Shown here one piece after another: positions 1-5,888 of a stretch of 6,944 nt of DNA. This DNA is from a bacterium. Lineage in GTDB: Bacteria > Desulfobacterota > DSWW01. Position numbers and translations under genes: made by a program. Location: positions 1-6,944 of the forward strand of contig JAUWSZ010000123.1 in the NCBI GenBank assembly GCA_030609865.1. Direction: 5' to 3'. The first letter of the stretch is position 1; every line of letters begins with the position of its first letter. The notes under the pieces were generated by a model. The model ran no database searches and had not been told where the DNA came from. It saw nothing but the letters and a program-made list of their open reading frames with translations.

Positions 1-655
1 CCACGCCGCGGCCTGCAGCGATGATGACCTCCGCCTCCCGGAGATTGACCGAACTGGCGGGTGGTTCCACATGGCCGAGAACCCTTGTCCGGGTTGGCGG
101 CTCTTCTGTTTCGTAGATCCGAACGCCTCCCGGCCGGCTCGTTGTCGAGACGTATGGGGTCCCAGTGCCCGGCACGACGGTCACCACCACAGGCCTGTCC
201 TTGACCGGGCGGATCTCCTGGAGGAGCTTCCCGTTCAAGATCCGGCGTTGGAAGACGAGCTCCGGCTCCCCTGCAAAACCGCACACCGCACTCAGGCTCG
301 AAGCACCGAGATCCACGGCGAGTCCGGGTGCAAGGTCCCATCCCATGGTCGTGTGAGGGATGAAAAGAAAGCGTGGTGGATGGGGGACGGCGAGGCGGTT
401 GATCAGATGCCGGTATGTCTCTCCGCTATAGAAAGAGGCAGCCTCAGCATCCACACCGATCGCTTCGAAGCCTGTCGTCTCGGCGATCTGCTCGGCTATC
501 GGGCGGGCAGGGTGGCCGACCACGACGATGGAAATCTTCCCGCCTATCGCACTCGCTACCTTGTCGGCAAGGGCCAGCACCTCGTACGTGACCGGTTGCA
601 CCATCCCGTCCGAGTGTTCCGCCACGACCCAAATGTCGTCATTGAGCGCAGACAT
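1..655 (-). CDS. etfA: Electron transfer flavoprotein alpha subunit, C-terminus cut by window edge
   Basis: This is the N-terminal 218 residues of EtfA, which with EtfB forms the soluble FAD/AMP heterodimer that collects electrons from acyl-CoA dehydrogenases and similar flavoenzymes. Reading the minus strand from ATG 655-653 gives MSALNDDIWVVAEHSDG and an uninterrupted frame to the edge. The N-terminal alpha/beta domain is seen (IGGKISIVVVGHP, then PHTTMGWDLAPGLAVDLGAS). Next comes the interdomain segment with NGKLLQEIRPVK, and last AEVIIAAGRGV, the GRG entry of the FAD-binding domain. The family is about 320 residues long, so roughly 100 residues, including most FAD contacts, lie outside the window. 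The start is fixed by the TGATG overlap with the etfB stop, which implies coupled translation. The family assignment is secure. Whether this Etf is conventional or electron-bifurcating cannot be judged from the visible part. Confidence 0.95.
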   Translation of the reverse strand, partial: MSALNDDIWVVAEHSDGMVQPVTYEVLALADKVASAIGGKISIVVVGHPARPIAEQIAETTGFEAIGVDAEAASFYSGETYRHLINRLAVPHPPRFLFIPHTTMGWDLAPGLAVDLGASSLSAVCGFAGEPELVFQRRILNGKLLQEIRPVKDRPVVVTVVPGTGTPYVSTTSRPGGVRIYETEEPPTRTRVLGHVEPPASSVNLREAEVIIAAGRGV

Positions 656-1431
656 CACAACACATCCGTTTTCTCGTGGATGATCTGAACGAGCGCCTCC
701 GCCTTTTCCTCGAGACTTCCGTCCAGGAAGACCCCTGTCTTCGATGGGGGAGGAAGAGAGACCCGAACCAGTTCCTGGCATTGCCGGGCCGAGGACATTC
801 CAAGGGACTCGATCTCCTGCAGTTCCTGCTTGCGAGCGCGCAGCTTGTTGGAGAGACTCGGATAGCGGGGCCGATTGATCCCTGATTGCACGGTGAGGAC
901 CGAGGGGAGAGGCAACTCGACAACCTGCCGCCATCCGCCTTCCATCTCCTTTTCCACACGAACGAGCTGCTCGCCCTCCAGGATTCTCTCCGAGATCACT
1001 GTGGTCGCATACGGAAGATCGAGCAGGGCGGCCACCATCGGGCCGGTCTGGCAGCACTGCTCGTCCTCGGACATGACTCCGCAGAGGATCAGGTCGAAGT
1101 CCTTCTCCTTTGCGAACGACGCGATCCTCGAGGCCGTCTGGAGGGAATCCATGCCTTGCCCGCGCTCCGTGACGATATGCGCCCCGTGGTCCGCGCCGAG
1201 TTCCAGGGCCCGGCGCACAACCGCCTCGGCCCGGCTCGGCCCGACGGTCAGGGCGGTGATTTCGACCTGCCGGCGCTCTTCCTTGATCCGGACCGCCTCT
1301 TCCACGGCAACCTCATCGTACGAATTCATGCGGAACACGATACCGGCTTCGCGAAAGCCCTTGCCGTCGCCATCGAGCCGGAACGTGTTTTCCGTGTCCG
1401 GCACCTGTTTGACACACACGAGTATTCTCAA
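655..1431 (-). CDS. etfB: Electron transfer flavoprotein beta subunit
   Basis: EtfB (258 residues, normal length) is the AMP-binding subunit of the EtfAB electron carrier that docks on acyl-CoA dehydrogenases in the cytoplasm. It starts with the family hallmark MRILVCVKQVPDTEN. It carries LILCGVMSEDEQCCQTGPM near residues 114-132, the nucleotide-binding loop in a variant form. Residues 159-180 match the EtfB family signature ([IVAG]-x-[KR]-x2-[DE]-G-G ... P-x-[LIVM]2-T). NRPRYPSLSNKLRARK follows at 186-201, the usual segment after the signature. The start is a TTG codon at 1431-1429. No in-frame ATG or GTG is found just upstream, and the family N-terminus begins exactly here. The ribosome site is weak (GGGG at 1443-1440, 8 bases away). 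The stop TGA overlaps the etfA start by one base. A candidate promoter lies at 1458-1486 on the minus strand. Confidence 0.96.
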   Translation of the reverse strand: MRILVCVKQVPDTENTFRLDGDGKGFREAGIVFRMNSYDEVAVEEAVRIKEERRQVEITALTVGPSRAEAVVRRALELGADHGAHIVTERGQGMDSLQTASRIASFAKEKDFDLILCGVMSEDEQCCQTGPMVAALLDLPYATTVISERILEGEQLVRVEKEMEGGWRQVVELPLPSVLTVQSGINRPRYPSLSNKLRARKQELQEIESLGMSSARQCQELVRVSLPPPSKTGVFLDGSLEEKAEALVQIIHEKTDVL

Positions 1432-1457
1432 CCTTTGGACCCCGTTTCGTTCGCTGC

Positions 1458-1486
1458 ATTCTAGAACGACGATGATTGCGAGTCTA
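1458..1486 (-). promoter_or_regulatory. Candidate sigma70-type promoter for etfBA
   Basis: On the minus strand, TAGACT (1486-1481, 4 of 6 to TTGACA) and TAGAAT (1463-1458, 5 of 6 to TATAAT) are 17 bases apart. This would place transcription start near 1451, about 20 bases before the etfB TTG. It is a visual match only; the -35 box is imperfect. Confidence 0.4.
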
Positions 1487-1495
1487 CCACGGAAG

Positions 1496-1529
1496 AATAA
1501 AAAAATCGAGCGTTCGCTCGCTTTTTATT
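1496..1529. promoter_or_regulatory. Inverted repeat between divergent promoters, probable operator
   Basis: The core CGAGCG-TT-CGCTCG (1507-1520) is a perfect 6+6 inverted repeat. It is flanked by an A-tract on the left (1499-1505) and a T-tract on the right (1522-1526). The symmetry continues to AAT/ATT at 1496-1498 and 1527-1529, with one mismatch (1506/1521) and two unpaired A residues. It lies between the two candidate -35 boxes and touches the plus-strand one. GC-rich short palindromes of this shape are typical TetR-family operators, and a TetR gene lies 0.9 kb downstream. The stem followed by a T-tract in both directions also resembles a bidirectional intrinsic terminator, but neither flanking gene ends here. 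Confidence 0.5.
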
Positions 1530-1557
1530 GACTTCCGCCCGCTCGGGGTGGTAAACT
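1528..1557 (+). promoter_or_regulatory. Candidate sigma70-type promoter for the plus-strand genes
   Basis: TTGACT (1528-1533, 5 of 6 to TTGACA) is followed after 18 bases by TAAACT (1552-1557, 4 of 6 to TATAAT). Transcription would start near 1564, giving a leader of about 38 bases before the ATG at 1602. The -35 box touches the right edge of the inverted repeat at 1496-1529, so a protein bound there could block it. Visual match only. Confidence 0.4.
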
Positions 1558-1601
1558 TGAAAGCTCAGCCCTGGAACAGACAACCACGTGGGAGCCCTTC
1601 G

Positions 1602-2324
1602 ATGAGTACCCTCCTGATGGTGCGGCACGGACAGGCGAGTTTCGGTGAGGTGGACTATGACAAGCTCTCGGAGATGGGGGTTACCCAGTCTGCTCTGTTG
1701 GGGGACTACTGGTTGAAGCGGGGTCAGCGATTCGACGCCCTGTTCACTGGAGCACAGAAAAGGCAGATCGACACCCTGCTGGTGTTACGCGAGGTGTACC
1801 GCAAGGCCGGCTGGGATCTGCCCGAACCGGTCGTGAACGAGGCCTTCAACGAATACGACGCTTCCGGCATGCTGGCCAACTTCCTTCCCATTCTGCTCAA
1901 GGAGAAGCCCGACCTGGAGGAGACCGTGAGTCGGGCCGTGAACGTTGAGGGGGATTCGACCGTCCGGCGCAAGGCCTTCCAGGATATCCTGACGATCGTG
2001 ATGAACCGGTGGATTGCCGGCGAGATCGACCCGAAGAGCACCGAGTCCTGGGAACGGTTCACACACCGCGTGATCCGGGGCGTGGAGGAGATCGTCGCGG
2101 CGTATCCAACCGGCAAGACCGTTGCCGTGTTTACGTCCGGAGGGCCGATTTCCGCCGTCATGCAGTACGCCCTGGAGACCTCGGACAGGATTGCGCTGGC
2201 CCTGGGCTGGGTCGTCAAAAACGCGAGCATCAACGAGTTCAAGTACAGAGGGGACCGATTTTCCATGACCGGTTTCAACATGACGCCACATTTCGATGAG
2301 GACACCTACGTGACGTATAGATGA
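1602..2324 (+). CDS. Histidine phosphatase superfamily protein with altered second catalytic site
   Basis: A 240-residue protein of the histidine phosphatase (phosphoglycerate mutase-like) superfamily, cytoplasmic by lack of a signal peptide. The N-terminal LLMVRHGQASF gives the catalytic RHG motif, with H9 as the expected phosphate acceptor. FTGAQKRQIDT (48-58) corresponds to the usual SSPLxRAxQT segment, and NEAFNEYD (79-86) holds the expected acidic residue. The second signature, normally VxSHGGxI, reads VFTSGGPISAV (176-186), so serine 179 stands where the second catalytic histidine is expected. Activity may be changed or lost, or this is a divergent subfamily. I chose ATG 1602 because GGGAG at 1590-1594 is a good ribosome site 7 bases upstream. 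A longer reading from TTG 1476 would translate through the promoter and palindrome. It is the first gene of the plus-strand set; the substrate is unknown. Confidence 0.85.
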   Translation: MSTLLMVRHGQASFGEVDYDKLSEMGVTQSALLGDYWLKRGQRFDALFTGAQKRQIDTLLVLREVYRKAGWDLPEPVVNEAFNEYDASGMLANFLPILLKEKPDLEETVSRAVNVEGDSTVRRKAFQDILTIVMNRWIAGEIDPKSTESWERFTHRVIRGVEEIVAAYPTGKTVAVFTSGGPISAVMQYALETSDRIALALGWVVKNASINEFKYRGDRFSMTGFNMTPHFDEDTYVTYR

Positions 2325-2437
2325 TAATAATCTTTGTCGCTCCCATCATGCTCGCGGCGGGTCTTGAGTGAGTATGGCGAGCAGCAGCAGTAGGACGGCC
2401 GGAAAAAAAGCAACGAAGATACCCTGAGAAGGTGAAT
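2325..2437. other. Gap between phosphatase-like gene and regulator, no firm element
   Basis: This 113-base spacer has no convincing terminator or sigma70 promoter. GCTCGC (2350-2355) and GCGAGC (2377-2382) form a loose inverted repeat 21 bases apart. Only the ribosome site AGAAGG at 2427-2432 is well supported. Read-through from the phosphatase-like gene is therefore the simplest view. Confidence 0.5.
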
Positions 2438-3127
2438 ATGCTTCCTTTCCAGGAGTTCAAGAAGCGGACGGCGCCCACCTTGGAGAACATCTGCCGCGAC
2501 CTCATCCAGGAGAACAAGGGCAAGATCTCCGTGAAGAAGGAAAAGGTCGCGGTGAAGAACATGATGCGCATCCTCGAGGCCGTGTTTGCGCTCAACCGGG
2601 AGAAGGGCTTCCAGACCATGTCCCTGCGGGACCTGAGCCGGAAGTCAGGCCTCAGCATGGGGGCTCTGTATTCCTACTTCCCCGGGAAGGAAGAGCTTCG
2701 CTCGATGATCTTGCGCCAGGGGGTGGCCTATACGAGAGAGGTCATTCTCGAGCCGGTCGGGGCTTGCCCGAACCCGGTCGAAAGGCTCGAAGTGGCCATC
2801 GAGACGCACCTGTACCTGACCGAAGTCCTCAGGCCGTGGTTTTACTTTGCCTATATGGAAGCGTCTTCTCTGTCCAGGCGGGAAAAGCAAAGAGCCATGG
2901 AGGACGAACTCTCCACAGAACAGATCTTCCTCGATATCCTGAACGAAGGGGTTGCGAGCGGGGATTTTGATTGCCCGGACGTGGAACTCGTGGCCTCACT
3001 GATCAAGGCCGTGCTGCAGGACTGGTACCTGAAGCGCTGGAAATACAAGCGAAAAGGCATTACGGTAGAGCAGTATGCGCGGTTCGTCGTCGAGTTTGTC
3101 TCGAACCGGCTGACGCGTAAGCGCTGA
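2438..3127 (+). CDS. TetR/AcrR-family transcriptional regulator with N-terminal extension
   Basis: A 229-residue one-domain-plus-ligand-pocket repressor of the TetR family, expected to bind DNA as a dimer and release it on binding a small molecule. The helix-turn-helix is clear at about residues 43-87: ILEAVFALNREKGFQTMSLR, then DLSRKSGLSMGALYSYFPGK, with GLSMGALYSYF as turn and recognition helix. In most TetR proteins this region starts near residue 10. Here a charged extension of about 35-40 residues, rich in lysine and glutamate, precedes it. The C-terminal half is helical with aromatic residues (LRPWFYFAYMEASS), suited to a ligand pocket. ATG 2438 is preferred over GTG 2432 because AGAAGG (2427-2432) lies 5 bases before it and overlaps the GTG. 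It sits 113 bases after the phosphatase-like gene and 27 before the oxidoreductase. Regulation of acyl-CoA metabolism is inferred from its neighbours. Confidence 0.92.
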   Translation: MLPFQEFKKRTAPTLENICRDLIQENKGKISVKKEKVAVKNMMRILEAVFALNREKGFQTMSLRDLSRKSGLSMGALYSYFPGKEELRSMILRQGVAYTREVILEPVGACPNPVERLEVAIETHLYLTEVLRPWFYFAYMEASSLSRREKQRAMEDELSTEQIFLDILNEGVASGDFDCPDVELVASLIKAVLQDWYLKRWKYKRKGITVEQYARFVVEFVSNRLTRKR

Positions 3128-3154
3128 GAGGCCCGATTCGACAAAGATAGGATC

Positions 3155-4297
3155 ATGATGAAACGCTACGACCTTGTTGTTGCAGGAGCAGGGCCGGCCG
3201 GGTTGACGCTGGCGTGGAAGGCAGCCGAACACGGCGTTCGTGTTCTCGTCTTCGACAGGAAGAGGGACGCAGGCCACATCGCTTACACGACATCAGCGAG
3301 TTACATCGACTTGAAGCGATGGGGATTGCCGGACGAGATCGCCCATCCGATTTCAAGGATTCACCTCGCATCCCCCGGGGCCTCGATCGAGAGCTCGACC
3401 CGGGCCTGTGTTTTGCGCAGGAGGCAACTTCTCGCGGAACTCGAGAAGAGATGTCTCGGAAACGAGGTGGACATCCGGTACGGCACGTATGCCAGGGACA
3501 TCGACGTCCGGGACGAGTCCATCCGATGCGTTCACCTCTCGGACACGTCTGCTGTCGAGGGTGTAGCATACGCTGATTGCTCAGGGTTGGGGAACGTTTT
3601 CAACAGGGCCCTGCCGGTGAACACGAGCCCGGCGACCCGAGCGCTCGGATACGAGTACATTGTCCCTCTCAAGAGTGAGCCCGATGGGATTGACCTATAC
3701 CTGGGGGGGATACTCAATGGCGGTTATGGATGGCTCTTCCCGATCGATGATGAGCGCGCGATCGTCGGTGTAGGCACCCTTCTGCCTGAGGACTTTCCTC
3801 GGATACGGGAGTTGCTCGACCTGTTCCTGAAGGTCCCCAGGATTTCGGAACGGGCCGAAAACAAGCCGCTCGAATCACATGGGGGCGTGTTCCAGAGCGG
3901 CAGGCCTCTCAAACGGTTTCATCGTGGTAACCTCATCATCGTTGGAGATGTTGCCTTCCAGGGGAATCCGGCAGCCGGTGAGGGGATCAGGTATGTGATG
4001 GATTCGGCAGAGATGGCTTCCCGTGCGGTCGCGGCTGCGGCGAAATCCCGGGACATGAGCCTCCTTGGTGGGTATTCGAAGGATTGGGTGGACAAGTATT
4101 TCTCACTCTATAGCACCAACTTCAGGATTCAAAGGGCTCTTGTTTGGCTTACCCGGAGAACAAGGTTGTTGGATTTTGTGGTGAGGACGGGTGCGAAGGC
4201 CAGCGACGCTACGGTCGAGACGTTGATCAAGGGCGAGGCCTCGGGTGCTTTTCTGCTGAGGAAGATGACCAGGCTACTTCACAAACCATTCACCTAA
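3155..4297 (+). CDS. FAD-dependent oxidoreductase, geranylgeranyl reductase type
   Basis: A 380-residue flavoprotein of the group that includes geranylgeranyl reductases, FixC-like proteins and related monooxygenase-fold enzymes. The N-terminal Rossmann motif is DLVVAGAGPAGLTLA (GxGxxG at 11-16), with VLVFDR ending in an acidic residue (D34) for the FAD ribose. The LRRRQLLAEL segment (87-96) fits the second conserved helix. GGYGWLFPIDDERAIVGVG (189-207) is the strongest marker of the geranylgeranyl reductase family. NLIIVGDVAFQGNPAAGEGI (259-278) is the second FAD motif with its GD pair. No 4Fe-4S cysteine cluster is seen, so it is not a full ETF-quinone oxidoreductase. Two ATGs compete: 3155, and 3158 with better spacing to TAGGA at 3148-3152. 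It lies 27 bases after the regulator, probably in the same transcript. The substrate is unknown; an unsaturated lipid, isoprenoid or quinone-like compound is possible. Confidence 0.85.
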   Translation: MMKRYDLVVAGAGPAGLTLAWKAAEHGVRVLVFDRKRDAGHIAYTTSASYIDLKRWGLPDEIAHPISRIHLASPGASIESSTRACVLRRRQLLAELEKRCLGNEVDIRYGTYARDIDVRDESIRCVHLSDTSAVEGVAYADCSGLGNVFNRALPVNTSPATRALGYEYIVPLKSEPDGIDLYLGGILNGGYGWLFPIDDERAIVGVGTLLPEDFPRIRELLDLFLKVPRISERAENKPLESHGGVFQSGRPLKRFHRGNLIIVGDVAFQGNPAAGEGIRYVMDSAEMASRAVAAAAKSRDMSLLGGYSKDWVDKYFSLYSTNFRIQRALVWLTRRTRLLDFVVRTGAKASDATVETLIKGEASGAFLLRKMTRLLHKPFT

Positions 4298-4302
4298 TGT
4301 GG

Positions 4303-4337
4303 CTTGCGCCGCAAGGCGAAAGGGTCAAGGCGAAAGG
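4303..4337 (+). repeat. Short hairpin and 12-base direct repeat in the oxidoreductase-ligase gap
   Basis: CTTGCG-C-CGCAAG (4303-4315) is an inverted repeat. It overlaps the first of two exact copies of CAAGGCGAAAGG (4312-4323 and 4326-4337) separated by two bases. No T-tract follows the hairpin, so it is not a standard terminator. The repeats contain purine-rich, ribosome-site-like stretches ahead of the ligase start. Confidence 0.6.
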
Positions 4338-4367
4338 TGAAGACACCAGACAGAAAGGGGTGAAAAG

Positions 4368-5888
4368 CTGAGCATCTTCAAATCGATCGAAACACACGCG
4401 CTTCGTGAGCCTGCAAAAGACGCCATCGTTGCCGGTAGCGAGAGGATCTCGTACGGAGAGTTGCTCTCGCGGGTGAACCGGCTGGCCGGCGCCCTGCACG
4501 GGATGGGGTTGAAAAAGGGGGACCGGCTTGCCCTGTTGATGCACAACGGCCCTGAGTTCGTGGTTTCCTTCTACGCGGCCATGAAGCTCGGCCTGATCAC
4601 GGTCAGCCTGAACGTGATGTACAAGCAGGAGGAGGCAAGCTACATCCTGGATCGTGCGCAGCCGGAGGCGTTGATCGTACACGAAGACTACCTCCCGGTT
4701 GTCGGTGGGATCGAGGACGTTGGACAGAGCCGCCTGCGGAAGATCGTGCTGTACAGAGAGGAAGTCGAGCAAGGAGAAGGCAACTCCTTCCAGGGCCTCC
4801 TGCGTCGTCCCCTGGAAGATCATCCGACCGTGGAGCCGGGGCCGGATGGGGAGGCGGTCATTGCCTATACCTCGGGCACCACCGGGTTCCCCAAGGGCGC
4901 GGTCCACACGCACGAGAACATCCTCGTCCACCTGGAGGGCATCCGGAACCACCTCGGCTTCGGTTCCACGGACGTCTTTCTGGCCGGGCTCCCCTTCTTT
5001 CAGCTCGTGGCCTTCCTGATCCACCCGGGGCTGGCCCTTCATGCGGGGGGGACCCTGGTGATTCTCGAAAAGTTCGAGCCGAAGGCCTTCCTGCAGACCG
5101 TCAAGGAGGAGGGGGTCAGCTTCTTCGCGGCCGTGCCCACGATCTATCACATGATTCACGCCGCCTCCGAGTCGATGGATGTGGACTTGAGCACGGTGCG
5201 ATTCGGTATCTGCGCAGGGTCGCCCCTTTCGATGGAGTTGAGGCGGAAATTCGAAAGGAAGTTTCACTTTCGGATCATCCACTGTTATGGCATGACCGAG
5301 ATCTCCCTGATCGCCTCGTGTGAAGATCCGGGGTCCGAACCCAAGGGCGTTTCGGTGGGGAACGTGATGCCTTACATCCGGTTACGGATTGCATCTGACG
5401 AAGGGGGTGAGGCGAGAGAGGGGGAGGTCGGGGAGATTCAGATCGGCGTGGAGAGGGCGCTCCTTTCGTACTGGAACGCGCCTGCCGAGACGGCTCAGGC
5501 ACTCCATGAGGGATGGTTCGGGACCGGCGACATGGGCCGTCTCGACGAAGAGGACCACCTTCACATCGTGGACCGAAAGAAGGACATGATCATCCGTGGG
5601 GGGTTCAATGTGTTTCCCGCTGAAATCGAGCGGGTGCTCCTCGCCGATGAGCGGGTGGAAGAGGCCGCTGTCATCGGGATCCCTCACCCGCGGCTGGGAG
5701 AAGTCCCCAAGGCCTTTGTGGCCCTGAAGCAGGGGGCTCGGGTAGAAGAGCAGGAACTCGTCGCACTCACCCGGGCGAAGCTTGCGAACTTCAAGGCCCT
5801 GGAGGAAGTGCAATTCGTAGATCCGGGCTTCTTCCCGAGAAACGCGCTCGGAAAGATCGTGAAGACGGCCTTGCGCACACAGGGCTAA
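4368..5888 (+). CDS. AMP-forming acyl-CoA synthetase (ligase), probable CTG start
   Basis: An adenylate-forming enzyme expected to turn a carboxylic acid, ATP and CoA into acyl-CoA, AMP and pyrophosphate in the cytoplasm. From CTG 4368 it is 506 residues, normal for the family. Core motifs are complete: YTSGTTGFPKG (167-177, ATP loop), YGMTE (307-311), TGD (386-388), DRKKDMIIRGGFNVFPAEIE (402-421, hinge and C-terminal domain) and PRNALGKI, with K496 as the expected catalytic lysine. The frame is open from a stop at 4338-4340, but no ATG, GTG or TTG occurs before TTG 4461, which would remove the usual N-terminal strand (AIVAGSERISYGEL). CTG 4368 has AAAGGGG at 4354-4360, 7 bases upstream, and gives the typical beginning LSIFKSIETHA. 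The LPxFH segment reads LPFFQ (208-212). Substrate class is not readable. The gap to the oxidoreductase is 70 bases. Confidence 0.92.
   Translation: MSIFKSIETHALREPAKDAIVAGSERISYGELLSRVNRLAGALHGMGLKKGDRLALLMHNGPEFVVSFYAAMKLGLITVSLNVMYKQEEASYILDRAQPEALIVHEDYLPVVGGIEDVGQSRLRKIVLYREEVEQGEGNSFQGLLRRPLEDHPTVEPGPDGEAVIAYTSGTTGFPKGAVHTHENILVHLEGIRNHLGFGSTDVFLAGLPFFQLVAFLIHPGLALHAGGTLVILEKFEPKAFLQTVKEEGVSFFAAVPTIYHMIHAASESMDVDLSTVRFGICAGSPLSMELRRKFERKFHFRIIHCYGMTEISLIASCEDPGSEPKGVSVGNVMPYIRLRIASDEGGEAREGEVGEIQIGVERALLSYWNAPAETAQALHEGWFGTGDMGRLDEEDHLHIVDRKKDMIIRGGFNVFPAEIERVLLADERVEEAAVIGIPHPRLGEVPKAFVALKQGARVEEQELVALTRAKLANFKALEEVQFVDPGFFPRNALGKIVKTALRTQG

Noticed and set aside
71..1531. Several plus-strand open frames over the etf genes
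   Set aside because: They are mirror frames of etfA and etfB, both of which show full family motifs on the minus strand.
1476..1601. N-terminal extension of the phosphatase-like protein from TTG 1476
   Set aside because: It would translate the palindrome and promoter region, has no family similarity by eye, and ATG 1602 has a clear ribosome site.
2350..2382. Loose inverted repeat GCTCGC/GCGAGC sharing the half-site of the 1507-1520 palindrome
   Set aside because: Six-base GC-rich arms 21 bases apart are expected by chance in this base composition, and no T-tract follows.
2374..2427. Possible 17-residue leader peptide (MASSSSRTAGKKATKIP) before the regulator
   Set aside because: It is short, has only a poor GAGTGAG ribosome site, is out of frame with the regulator and shows no attenuator structure; chance is likely.
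3155..4297. Identification as ETF-quinone oxidoreductase because of nearby etfBA
   Set aside because: The protein lacks the C-terminal ferredoxin-type cysteines and the usual length, and GGYGWLFP fits the geranylgeranyl reductase group better.
4290..5282. Open frame of 330 codons on the minus strand
   Set aside because: It is antisense to the ligase, whose motifs are intact; the translation is rich in Arg, Gly, Pro and His with no domain, as expected of a shadow frame in GC-rich DNA.
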